In this document: piece after piece, positions 40,916 to 48,957 of the stretch
Layout of the letters: the number at the start of each line of letters is the position of its first letter
Numbering within the stretch: position 1 is the first letter of the stretch
Translations under genes and position numbers: made by a program
Notes under the pieces: generated by a model
Databases searched by the model: none
What the model was told of the DNA's origin: nothing
Seen by the model: the letters and a program-made list of their open reading frames with translations, nothing else
From: Propionibacteriaceae bacterium
GTDB lineage: Bacteria; Actinomycetota; Actinomycetes; Propionibacteriales; Propionibacteriaceae
Direction: 5' to 3'
NCBI GenBank assembly: GCA_905372155.1
Contig: CAJPNZ010000004.1
Coordinates: forward strand, 3,602 to 67,601
DNA length: 64,000 nucleotides

Positions 40916-42335
40916 TCAGCGACTGAAGGTGATCCGGCCGCCGAGCATCGTCATCAACACCTTTCCGGGACCCGCGGTGAGCACTAGGTCGGCGGGCTGC
41001 CCGACACCGAGCGTGGTCCGGGTGCTGGCCCGCAGGGCGGCCAGGGGAGTGAGCGCCTGGTCCGCCCGGTAGGGGCGGTGACAGGCCGCCTCGATGGCCT
41101 TCCAGGGGTCGAGGGCGGACACGGGCGCGTCGGAGCCGAAGGCCAGTCTCGCCCCCGCGCGCAGCAGGTCGAGCATCGGGTAGGCGCGGCCCTTCGCTTC
41201 GGGCCAGACCCGGTCGACCACCCCGACGTCCTCCAGCTGGTGCGCGGGCTGGATGCTTGCGATCAGTTTCAACCGCGCGAATCGCGGCAGATCGGCGGGA
41301 GCGACGCACTGCGCGTGCTCGACGGACCCACGCGTACCCGAGATCTCGAAGGCGTCCAGGACGTCGTGGCAGGCGGCGTCGCCGATGGCGTGAACCGCAG
41401 CCCGGAGCCGGGCCTCGCGGGCACGCCCCAGCAACGCGAGCAACTCGGAACGGGTGTGGTTGGGTTTGCCGTTCGGATACCCCGGCAGGGGATTCGGGTA
41501 AGGCGCGATGCAGTGGGCGGTGCGGCTGCCCATCGAGCCGTCGGCGATTATCTTGAGCGGGCCGACCCTCAGGTTCTCGGCCAGTTCGTCGCCGGTTTCA
41601 GCTCCCATGGCGATCAGATCGTCGAGCCGCTCGGGGTAGGTGGCGGCCTCCACCCGCAGCCCGATGGACCGGGACGCCGCGCGCCGCTGCCAGGCTTCCA
41701 CGGCCCAGCCGGAGGAGAAATCCACGATGCCCACGAGCCCCCGGGAGGCGGCTTCCAGCTCGGCCGCCTGCACGGCGTGTTCCACCAGGTCGAGATACTG
41801 CGACATGATGTGACGGATGCCTGCGAAGGCCTCCTCCTCCACGAGGAATCCCGTCGGATGCCCGGCCGCCCCGGCCTGGTCGAGGGCCGGGGTGTTGCAC
41901 CAGAGGCTGTGGAGATCGCGGGACATCAACGCGACCGGGACGGTGGTGATCGCATCCAGGTCGGCGGCGGTCGGGGGAGTGGGCCACGTTGCCGAACGGA
42001 AACCGTAGCCGACCAGCCTCGGCGGCCGGTGTCGCAGGTGATCCTCGACGGCCGCGAGAATCTCCGATTTCGTGGCCTTGTGGGAGAAAGCGGGTGCACT
42101 GGCTGATCAGCGCCGCCAAGGAGAAATGGGTGTGGTTGTCCCACAGGCCGGGCATGAGGTTCGCGCCGTCGGCGTCGAAGTCGCCGTCGCCGACACCCCG
42201 GGTGGGTTCAATGGCGGTGATCGTGCCGTTCGTCACGGTGACGTCCAGCGGCTCGCTGTACCTGCCGAGCCCGAGTCCCGGTATGGGCCGGGCCCGGGTG
42301 ATGCGAAAGCTCTCCACGAGTCGGAATTCTGCCAC
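40916..42335 (-). pseudogene. Amidohydrolase (YtcJ-like, PF07969) with one frameshift
   Basis: The start (ATG 42333-42335) reads MAEFRLVESFRITRARPIPG and reaches the metal motif GLWDNHTHFS, then ISQCTR, where the frame is lost near 42080-42095 (AAAG/CGGG tracts). The rest continues in another frame: FSHKATKSEILAAVEDHL, PTAADLDAITTVPVALMSRDLHSLWCN, VGIVDFSSG, LKIIADGSMGSRTA, AVHAIGDAACHDVL, EHAQCV and FGSDAPVSALDPW, ending at 40916. Together it is a complete ~473-residue metal-dependent amidohydrolase of the YtcJ type. The shift is one base. It is either a true inactivating mutation or a sequencing error. Confidence 0.75.
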
Positions 42336-42373
42336 GGACGGTCCCTGGGCGGCGTGGTCCTAGACTTGGGCGG

Positions 42374-43093
42374 GTGACCAGCATTGCCGCCAACCTGCAG
42401 AAGATCGAACAGCAAATCGCAACCGCGGCTGCGAGAGCGGGACGCGACAGCAGCGAGATCCGGCTGCTCCCCGTCTCCAAGACCAAACCCCCGGAGGCCG
42501 TCCTCGAGGCCCACGCCGCCGGGTACCGGAGGTTCGGGGAGAACAAGGTGCAGGAGGCCCAGAACAAATGGGAGGCCCTGCGGGAGGTGGCCGACATCGA
42601 GTGGGCCGTGATCGGGCACCTGCAATCCAACAAGGCCAAGTACGTCGCCCGGTTCGCGACGGAGTTCCAGGCCCTCGACTCCCTGAAGGTCGCTTCGGAG
42701 CTGGATCGCCGGCTGCAACAGGAAGGCCGCCGGCTCGAGGTCCTGGTGCAGGTGAACAGTTCAGACGAGGACCAGAAGTTCGGTCTGCCGCCGCAGGAAG
42801 TGGTGACCTTCGCCAAACAACTCGACGCCTTCGACGCACTGGATGTCCGGGGGCTGATGACCCTGGCGCTGTTCACCGACGACGCTGAGCGCATCGCGCG
42901 GTGCTTCAAGGTGATGCGCCAGGTGCAGCAGGAACTGAGGGACGCCACAGGAAAGGGCTGGGACGAACTGTCCATGGGCATGTCCGGTGACTTCGAACTA
43001 GCAATCGAGTACGGGGCCACCTGCGTTCGTGTCGGCCAGGCCATCTTCGGCAATCGCCTGGACCCCAATGCCTACTGGCCGGGAATCAAATAA
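42374..43093 (+). CDS. YggS-family PLP homeostasis protein
   Basis: A 239-residue PLP-binding TIM barrel (PLPBP/YggS) that buffers pyridoxal phosphate. PLP Lys is in LLPVSKTKPPEAV; GENKVQEAQNKWEAL, WAVIGHLQSNKAKYVA, NSSDEDQKFGLPP, LSMGMSGDFELAIEYGATCVRVGQAIFG are the family blocks. GTG 42374 is leaderless-type (TAGACT at 42361-42366, 7 nt away). It is not in the usual sepF/ftsZ neighbourhood. A hairpin overlaps its stop codon and probably ends transcription. Confidence 0.92.
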   Translation: MTSIAANLQKIEQQIATAAARAGRDSSEIRLLPVSKTKPPEAVLEAHAAGYRRFGENKVQEAQNKWEALREVADIEWAVIGHLQSNKAKYVARFATEFQALDSLKVASELDRRLQQEGRRLEVLVQVNSSDEDQKFGLPPQEVVTFAKQLDAFDALDVRGLMTLALFTDDAERIARCFKVMRQVQQELRDATGKGWDELSMGMSGDFELAIEYGATCVRVGQAIFGNRLDPNAYWPGIK

Positions 43094-43103
43094 CAATTCC
43101 CGG
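43079..43103 (+). terminator. Terminator overlapping the yggS stop codon
   Basis: Inverted repeat CCGGGAAT / ATTCCCGG (8 bp, 9-nt loop holding the TAA stop), followed by ATCCTTTCACCCCTT. It separates yggS from the convergent beta-glucosidase gene. Confidence 0.65.
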
Positions 43104-43194
43104 ATCCTTTCACCCCTTGAAACTCTTCAAACGGTACGGAAACCCTTTCCGCCGGACACCATTCCTTGATCGGCGGTCCCACCGGCCCGCGCGC

Positions 43195-45456
43195 TCAGGG
43201 AACAGAGGGGGTTGTGCGGATTTCGGCGAGCAGTTCCGTCAGCTGATCGAAGGTCAGGGTGTCCTCGAACATCAGCGGAAGCTTGCACACCGGCAGGTCC
43301 AACAGGAAGAACTCCGATTCCTTCCCGAAGGAGGCCAGGAAGGGTTCCAGTTTCTCCCAAGCTTCGGGATGCCGTCTCCATTCGGTGACGGTGGACCATT
43401 CCGTCAGCGGCAGGTGCTGTGGGGGAGCGGGCAGGTCCGCATCAACGCCCAGCTTGATGTCCTCCGCGGATGCCCCGATCTCGACGCGGATCCTTCCCGG
43501 TTCCACGCTCCAGGAGTGGGTCTTCACATCCCAGAAGGACAGGTCGCGGCGAGTCACCCGGATCTCGACGCGGGCGTTTTCCCCCGGCCCCAGTTCCAGG
43601 TGCTGGAAACCTCGTAGTTCCCGGGGAGGGCGGCCCACCGAGGAGACCGGATACCCGATATAGAGCTGGGGGACTGCGACACCGCTTCGGCCGCCGGTGT
43701 TGGTGACGGTGAATGAAACGGTGAGAACCACCTCGCCCAACGCCGTTTCGGGGGTGATCTCGGTCACTTCCGCCTGCAGATCGCTGAACTCGAAGGTGGT
43801 GTAGGTCAGACCGTGTCCGAAGGGGTAACTCGGTTGGTTCCCGAGTTTCTGGAGTCCGCGGTATCCGACGAAAATCCCCTCCCCGTAGCGCACCTCACCT
43901 GCTTCACCCGGGAAATTGAGTTGTGCGGGGTGCTGTTCCAGCCTCTCGGGGATGGTTTCCGCCAGTCTGCCGCTGGGGGAGTCCTCGCCGGTGACCAGCC
44001 GCGCCACGGCCTCACCCCCGCCCTGGCCTGGCAGCCAAAGCTCCATGATCGCGTCCGCGTCGTCCTGCCAGGAGGCGGTCTCGACGGCCGCGCCGTTCGA
44101 GAGCAGGACGATCACCCCGTCGGCCACCCGGCGCACTGCGCGCAGCAGGTCCACATGTTCGGCGGGCAGCGAGATGTGTTGACGGTCGTATCCCTCCGAC
44201 TCGTCCGCGGCGGGCAGGCCGAGGAACAGCAGGACCGTGCGGCCTGCGGCGGCCTCCTGTGCTCGTCTGAGCAGTTCCCCGGCGGGGAAGGCCGCCGTAG
44301 GGGAGTCGGGCAGCGGATACCCGGGCTCGAACGGCAAACCGGGGTGCCTGCGCCGCAGGGCGTCGAGAGCATTGTCCAGGCGGGTCGGGTTCACCTGCGA
44401 CGATCCGGCCCCCTGATACCTGGGGGTGCGGGCCATCTCCCCGATGACCACGACGTCACCGAGCCCGGGCAGGGGGAGGGCCGCCCCCTCGTTCTTCAGC
44501 AGCACGGCGCTTCGCGATGCGGCCTCACGGGCCAGTTCGTGGTGGGCCCCGAGATCGAGGTGTTCCTCGGGTGTCTCCCGGTAGTGCCGGGAGACCAGCC
44601 GCAGCACGCGCGCTACGGCCCGGTCCAGGTCGGATTCGTCCAGGACGCCTGTCCGGACGGCCTCGGCGACGATCCGGTCGTTCCAGCCGCGCGAAGACGG
44701 CATTTCCAGGTCCAGCCCGGCGGCGACCCCGGCGACACGGTCGTGAACCGCTCCCCAGTCGGTCATCACCAGGCCGTCGAAACCCCATTCCTCGCGCAGC
44801 ACCTCGGTCAGGAGCCAGTGGTTCTCGGACGAGTAGACGTCGTTGATCCGGTTGTACGAGCACATCAACGTCGCCGGACGCGCTCGTTCGATTATTCGTT
44901 CGAATATGCTGAGGTAAATTTCCCTCAGGGTGCGTTCGTCGATCCGCGCGTTTGTGCGCATTCGATCGGTTTCCTGGTTGTTGGCGGCGAAATGCTTCAC
45001 GGAGGTCCCGACCCCTCCGGACTGGATGCCCGCGGCCAGGGCTGCGGCCAGTTCTCCCGCCAGCAGGGGGTCCTCCGAGAAGTACTCGAAGTTCCGCCCG
45101 CACAGCGGGGAGCGTTTCAGGTTCACGCCCGGACCCAGGATCACGCCGACGCCCTGCGCCTTCGCCTCCTCGGCCAACGCCCGGCCGATCTCGGTGAGCA
45201 GCGCCACGTCCCAGGTGGACGCGAGCGCCGCGGCCGTGGGGAAACAAGTGGCCGGCACCGATTCCTCCAGGCCCATATCGTCGGCGCCCTCGGCCTGTTT
45301 GCGCAGCCCGTGGGGGCCGTCGGAGACCATCAGGGCGGGAATCCCGAGTCGCTCGACCGGTTGGGTGTGCCAGAAATCGCTGCCGGAGAGCAGCGAACAC
45401 TTTTCCTCGAGGGTGAGCTGAGCAAGAAGCTCGGGGATCTGCTCTTCGGTGAACAC
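43195..45456 (-). CDS. Beta-glucosidase-type glycoside hydrolase family 3
   Basis: A 753-residue GH3 enzyme. Order: TIM barrel (about 1-300) with KHFAANNQETDRMRTNARID (catalytic region) and the nucleophile Asp D233 in GLVMTDWGAVHDR; alpha/beta sandwich (about 330-540) with VLLKNEGAALPLPG; fibronectin-III-like C-terminal domain (about 600-700) with TVSFTVTNTGGRSGVAVPQLYIGYP and RVTRRDLSFWD. No signal peptide, so it is probably cytoplasmic and works on imported disaccharides. GTG 45454-45456 has GGAG 8 nt upstream. No transporter or regulator gene is adjacent. Confidence 0.9.
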   Translation of the reverse strand: MFTEEQIPELLAQLTLEEKCSLLSGSDFWHTQPVERLGIPALMVSDGPHGLRKQAEGADDMGLEESVPATCFPTAAALASTWDVALLTEIGRALAEEAKAQGVGVILGPGVNLKRSPLCGRNFEYFSEDPLLAGELAAALAAGIQSGGVGTSVKHFAANNQETDRMRTNARIDERTLREIYLSIFERIIERARPATLMCSYNRINDVYSSENHWLLTEVLREEWGFDGLVMTDWGAVHDRVAGVAAGLDLEMPSSRGWNDRIVAEAVRTGVLDESDLDRAVARVLRLVSRHYRETPEEHLDLGAHHELAREAASRSAVLLKNEGAALPLPGLGDVVVIGEMARTPRYQGAGSSQVNPTRLDNALDALRRRHPGLPFEPGYPLPDSPTAAFPAGELLRRAQEAAAGRTVLLFLGLPAADESEGYDRQHISLPAEHVDLLRAVRRVADGVIVLLSNGAAVETASWQDDADAIMELWLPGQGGGEAVARLVTGEDSPSGRLAETIPERLEQHPAQLNFPGEAGEVRYGEGIFVGYRGLQKLGNQPSYPFGHGLTYTTFEFSDLQAEVTEITPETALGEVVLTVSFTVTNTGGRSGVAVPQLYIGYPVSSVGRPPRELRGFQHLELGPGENARVEIRVTRRDLSFWDVKTHSWSVEPGRIRVEIGASAEDIKLGVDADLPAPPQHLPLTEWSTVTEWRRHPEAWEKLEPFLASFGKESEFFLLDLPVCKLPLMFEDTLTFDQLTELLAEIRTTPSVP

Positions 45457-45589
45457 AGCGACTCCAATCCCGATCGGTACGGCCCAGAATATGGGATGGC
45501 GTGGTTGAACGGGTGGAGGAGGGGCGGGGCCTCGCGGTGTCCAGCCCAGGGGCCTCTGAACCGTTCTTATAATTACATAATGTTCCTTA

Positions 45590-45605
45590 TCGGACATTCG
45601 GACAT
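45590..45605. repeat. Tandem TCGGACAT direct repeat upstream of the beta-glucosidase
   Basis: Two adjacent copies of TCGGACAT in the divergent gap between the GH3 gene and the acetyltransferase gene, beside an A/T-rich stretch (45572-45589, with TTATAATTACATAATG) that is unusual for this genome. It may be a regulator site and promoter. No palindromic LacI-type operator is evident. Confidence 0.4.
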
Positions 45606-45708
45606 TTGGGCCGGTGGGAAGAAAATGCTGAACCTCACGCGCGCCAACCGGTCTTCCCGCGGTGTTTCTGTCCTCGTCCCCGATGGCCGGGCCTCATAGA
45701 CTGTCGTG

Positions 45709-46989
45709 GTGATGGAACCCTACGAGCTCGAGCTCCTGCCGCTCGACACCCCGGACGACGATCCTCGCTGGGCCGCGTACCTGGATCTGTTCGCGATGGT
45801 CTTCCTCGAGGGCCGCGCCTCCGATGACGGCCTGGCCGCTTTCCGCAGGCACCGGCGCGCCGATGGCGCGACCCTCGGCATGGTCACCACGGAAGGGTCC
45901 GGGCTCGAGGGACGTCAGGTGGTCGCCGGGCTGGCCTGGGCGCCCATCCGGGTGAACGCCGGCGGGAACGTCGTCCCGGTCATGGCCATCAACACCGTCG
46001 CGGTCCGTCCCACCCACCGCCGCCGTGGCCTGATGCGGCTGATGATGGACCACCACCTCCGGTGTGCCAGGGCCGAGGGATTCACACTGGCCGCGTTGAG
46101 CGCCAGCGAGGCCACGATCTACGGCCGCTTCGGATTCGGGGTCGCCACTCGGCACGTCGACTGGGAGATTGACACCCGGCGTTTCGCCATCCGCCCGGAT
46201 GTGGCGGTTGCCCCGGGTTCACTGGAGCTCGTCAATCCCCCACTCGACGAGAATATATTCGAACACCTGTCCATCTCCCATCAGTTGGCCCATCGCGGTG
46301 CGTTCAGTCCCCTGGGCATGCATCTCGCCAAGGCGGACGGCACCTGGGACTTCGACGAGCAGGGGCCGTCCAGGAAATTGCGGTATCTGCTCCACTTCGA
46401 CGCCTCCGGCGCCCCGGACGGATTCGCGGAGTTCAAGCACGGTGGTTTCGAGAGCAAACAAAGCGAATCCCCCGCACCCACCGCGATCCTGTCGGTGTGC
46501 TCCCCCAGCCCCGAGATCGATCGTGCGCTGTGGCAGGGCCTGGCCAGTTTCGACCTGGTCGAGAAGCTCACCTACGAATCAGCCGTCCCGGACGATCCCC
46601 TGCCCGGCTCACTCGTCGATCCCTGGGCCATCAAGCAGAACGTCATCCGCGACGGCATCTGGTTACGGATCCTGGATCTGGAGAGGGCGGTTGCGGATCG
46701 CGGTTTCGAGTCGGACGGCCAAGTGGTCCTCAAGGTCGCGGATTCGTTGGGGTTCTGCGAGGGAACCTGGTGCATCACTGTGCGAGAGGGCCGGGGGGAG
46801 GCTGCGAGAACCCCCCTCTCCCCCGCCGTTGAGCTCGGTGTGGACAGCCTGGCCCGGCTCTGGTTCGGCGATGTGACGGCCGCGCAGCTGGCCCGTTCCG
46901 GCACCATCCACGGCTCCCCGGGTTCCGTCCAAGAGCTCTCCCGGCTGTTCGCGACCGCTTTTGGCCCCGTCAACCTGAACGACTTCTGA
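45709..46989 (+). CDS. Eis-like GNAT N-acetyltransferase
   Basis: A ~426-residue acetyltransferase of the Eis family: two GNAT-like domains and a sterol-carrier-protein-like C-terminal domain. Acetyl-CoA loop in the first domain: INTVAVRPTHRRRGLMRLMMDHHL; then SASEATIYGRFGFGVATRHVDWEID. The C-terminus (NLNDF) ends in a free Phe as in Eis, where the terminal carboxylate is catalytic. Eis proteins acetylate aminoglycosides or protein lysines; the natural substrate here is unknown. TAGACT (45697-45702) lies 6 nt before GTG 45709; ATG 45712 is an alternative. It meets the CsoR-like pseudogene tail-to-tail. Confidence 0.85.
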   Translation: MMEPYELELLPLDTPDDDPRWAAYLDLFAMVFLEGRASDDGLAAFRRHRRADGATLGMVTTEGSGLEGRQVVAGLAWAPIRVNAGGNVVPVMAINTVAVRPTHRRRGLMRLMMDHHLRCARAEGFTLAALSASEATIYGRFGFGVATRHVDWEIDTRRFAIRPDVAVAPGSLELVNPPLDENIFEHLSISHQLAHRGAFSPLGMHLAKADGTWDFDEQGPSRKLRYLLHFDASGAPDGFAEFKHGGFESKQSESPAPTAILSVCSPSPEIDRALWQGLASFDLVEKLTYESAVPDDPLPGSLVDPWAIKQNVIRDGIWLRILDLERAVADRGFESDGQVVLKVADSLGFCEGTWCITVREGRGEAARTPLSPAVELGVDSLARLWFGDVTAAQLARSGTIHGSPGSVQELSRLFATAFGPVNLNDF

Positions 46990-47258
46990 TCACGACAGGC
47001 TCAGGAAAAGCTTTTCCAGCTTCTGGGCGTCGATGGACTCCCCCGTCGGGTCGTCCAACAGGCAGGTGCGCATGTCGTGGGCGATGATCGAATAGCCGGC
47101 CCGGCCGATGGCCTTGGAGACCGCAGCGATCTGGGTTATCACGCCTTCGCACTCCCGGCCGGCCTCGAGAGCATGCGAATCACGGCGTTGAGCTGTCCGC
47201 TGGCGCGTTTCAGGCGGAGAAGCGACGGCCTCACCGCATCGGGATCCAGCTACGTCAC
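46990..47258 (-). pseudogene. CsoR/CstR-family transcription repressor, inactivated
   Basis: A DUF156 regulator of ~88 residues. The GTG at 47256-47258 overlaps the stop of the Cys-rich gene (GTGA); codon 3 is TAG (47250-47252). The frame then reads LDPDAVRPSLLRLKRASGQL and NAVIRML; a 2-nt insertion near 47166-47170 (CTCTCGAG instead of CTCGAG) shifts to EAGRECEGVITQIAAVSKAI, then GRAGYSIIAHDMRTCL. Two Cys (in RECEG and MRTC) match the sulfur-sensing pair of CstR; the copper His of CsoR aligns with Asp. Two lesions make loss of function likely unless the sequence is wrong. A GTG at 47237-47239 region could restart but not cure the frameshift. Confidence 0.72.
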
Positions 47259-47386
47259 CGGTCCGCTTTCCTGGGGCAGGTACAACGTTTCTCCGGGGGC
47301 ACATCCCGCAGCGCCTCTTCTATGTGCTGGCCGCACCCGGCCCAAGTGGTCTTGTGGCAACGCGGGCAGGAAACGGGACGGCACAT
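47255..47386 (-). CDS. Small Cys-rich protein of the MCRPV type
   Basis: A 43-residue protein: starts MCRPVSCPRCHKTTWAG, then CGQH, and ends with RCTCPRKADR. Six Cys (2, 7, 10, 18, 35, 37) and two His suggest a zinc knuckle. From memory, proteins with an MCRPV-x-C-x2-C-x-K-T-T-W-x-G-C-G-x-H start are common in actinobacteria and other groups and are annotated as hypothetical. It precedes the CsoR/CstR-like pseudogene with a GTGA overlap, so the two formed an operon, and a palindromic site lies 37 nt upstream. Function unknown; a link to sulfur or metal stress is inference from the partner. Confidence 0.8.
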   Translation of the reverse strand: MCRPVSCPRCHKTTWAGCGQHIEEALRDVPPEKRCTCPRKADR

Positions 47387-47422
47387 GAGGGGCTCCAATC
47401 ACTGGTTGTCAAAACCGATTGC

Positions 47423-47438
47423 GTACCCCTCAGGGTAC
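47423..47438 (-). promoter_or_regulatory. Candidate CsoR/CstR-type operator
   Basis: GTACCCCTCAGGGTAC: a perfect inverted repeat GTACCC / GGGTAC with CTCA between. The TACCC(C)...GGGTA pattern resembles operators of the CsoR/RcnR/CstR family. It lies 37-52 nt before the start of the Cys-rich gene and thus would control that gene and the decayed regulator. It also follows the lpd stop by 34 nt, so it might in part be a terminator hairpin. Confidence 0.5.
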
Positions 47439-47471
47439 CGTCCCGCCCCTTTTTCCTCCGAGCCGCGGAAC

Positions 47472-48872
47472 TCAAAGGTTGATCATGTGCCCGCCGATGC
47501 CGTGGGCGGCCTCCTTGATGGCCTCGGACAGCGTCGGGTGGGCGTGAACGGCGTGCGCGATCTCATCGGCCGTCAGTTCGTAGTTCTGGGCCAGGATGAG
47601 TTCTGGAAGCAGTTCCGTGACGTCGGGGCCGATCATGTGGGCACCCAGCAGTTCGTTGTAGCGGGCGTCGGCGACGAGCTTGACGAAACCAACCCCCTCC
47701 CCCAGGCCCCAGGCCTTGCCGTTGGCGGCGAAGGGGAACTTCGAGACCTTGACCTCGTGGCCCTTGTCCCTGGCCTGCTGCTCGGTGTATCCGAAGGACG
47801 CGATCTGCGGCTGGCAATAGGTCGCCCGCGGGATCATGTCGTAATCGACGGGGCGGGTCTCGACCCCGGCGATGGTCTCGGCGGCCACCATGCCTTGGGC
47901 TTCGGCCACGTGGGCGAGCATCATCTTCGCCGTGCAGTCGCCGATGGCGTAAACCCCGGGGACGTTGGTGCGGAGGTGGTCGTCGACGGCAATGGCGCCG
48001 CGTTCGGTCAGGGCGACCCCGGTGTTCTCCAGGCCGTAGCCCTCGGTGCGCGGGGCGAATCCGACAGCCGAGAGGAAACGATCCGCCTCCAGGACCTGGG
48101 AGGCGCCTCCCTTGGCGGGACTGACGGTGACCCGCACCCCGCTGCCCGTGTCCTCGATTGACTCCACCTTGGTGGCGGTCAGCACCTTGATGCCCAGTTT
48201 CTTGTACGCCTTGGTGATCTCGGCGGAGATCTCCGCGTCCTCGTTGGGAACCATCCGGTCGAAGAACTCGACGATGGTCACGTCGACGCCGTAGCTGCGC
48301 AGGACGTAGGCGAACTCGGTCCCGATGGCTCCGGAGCCGCCGATGATGATCGAGTTCGGGAGTCTGTCGGCCAGGATCTGCTCCTCGTAGGTGACCACGT
48401 TGGCCGAGATCCTGGTTCCGGGAAGCATCTTCGTGGTCGATCCGGCCGCGATGATGACGTTGTTGAAGGTCACCCGGGTGGTGGCGCCGTTGTCGTCGGC
48501 AACGTCGATGGTGTGGGCGTCGACGAAGGTGCCCCAGCCGTTGAGCTCCTTGATCTTGTTCTTCTTCATCAGGAAGTGGATTCCCTTGGTCATCCGCTCC
48601 GAGACCTGGCGGCTGCGGGAGAAGGCCTTGCCGTAGTCGACGGTGATCTCACCCTGGATGCCGAAGGCGTCGGCCTCGTGGGTGACGATGTGGGCCAGCT
48701 CCGCGTTGCGCAGCAACGACTTGGTCGGGATGCAGCCGACGTTCAGGCACACTCCCCCCCAGTAGCGTTTCTCGATGATGCAGGTCTTCAGGCCGAGCTG
48801 GGCGGCACGGATGGCGGCAACGTAGCCACCGGGACCGGCGCCGAGCACGCAGACGTCGTATTCGTGGGTCAT
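47472..48872 (-). CDS. lpd: Dihydrolipoyl dehydrogenase
   Basis: FAD-dependent E3 component of 2-oxoacid dehydrogenase complexes and the glycine cleavage system. 466 residues. FAD motif YDVCVLGAGPGGYVAAIRAAQLG; redox disulfide GGVCLNVGCIPTK; NAD motif NSIIIGGSGAIGTEFAYVL; C-terminal HAHPTLSEAIKEAAHG with the catalytic His-Glu. Start ATG 48870-48872 is leaderless-type: on the minus strand TAGAGT (48880-48885) ends 7 nt before it. It is not next to other E1/E2 genes. Divergent from murA with 85 nt between. Confidence 0.95.
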   Translation of the reverse strand: MTHEYDVCVLGAGPGGYVAAIRAAQLGLKTCIIEKRYWGGVCLNVGCIPTKSLLRNAELAHIVTHEADAFGIQGEITVDYGKAFSRSRQVSERMTKGIHFLMKKNKIKELNGWGTFVDAHTIDVADDNGATTRVTFNNVIIAAGSTTKMLPGTRISANVVTYEEQILADRLPNSIIIGGSGAIGTEFAYVLRSYGVDVTIVEFFDRMVPNEDAEISAEITKAYKKLGIKVLTATKVESIEDTGSGVRVTVSPAKGGASQVLEADRFLSAVGFAPRTEGYGLENTGVALTERGAIAVDDHLRTNVPGVYAIGDCTAKMMLAHVAEAQGMVAAETIAGVETRPVDYDMIPRATYCQPQIASFGYTEQQARDKGHEVKVSKFPFAANGKAWGLGEGVGFVKLVADARYNELLGAHMIGPDVTELLPELILAQNYELTADEIAHAVHAHPTLSEAIKEAAHGIGGHMINL

Positions 48873-48928
48873 GGGGCCCACTCTAGTGCTCCCGCCGCCT
48901 TGCGCGGGCCCGCACCGAGCGCCAGGCG

Positions 48929-48951
48929 TTATCTCAGATATGAGTTAAGAT
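48929..48951 (+). promoter_or_regulatory. murA promoter with overlapping imperfect palindrome
   Basis: TTATCTCAGATATGAGTTAA (48929-48948) is an imperfect palindrome (16 of 20 positions symmetric; TTA-x-CTCA / TGAG-x-TAA). Its right end overlaps the -10 box TAAGAT (48946-48951), which is 6 nt before the leaderless ATG at 48958. Since the gene product starts with an HTH domain, this is a candidate autoregulatory operator. Confidence 0.55.
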
Positions 48952-48957
48952 GACGCC

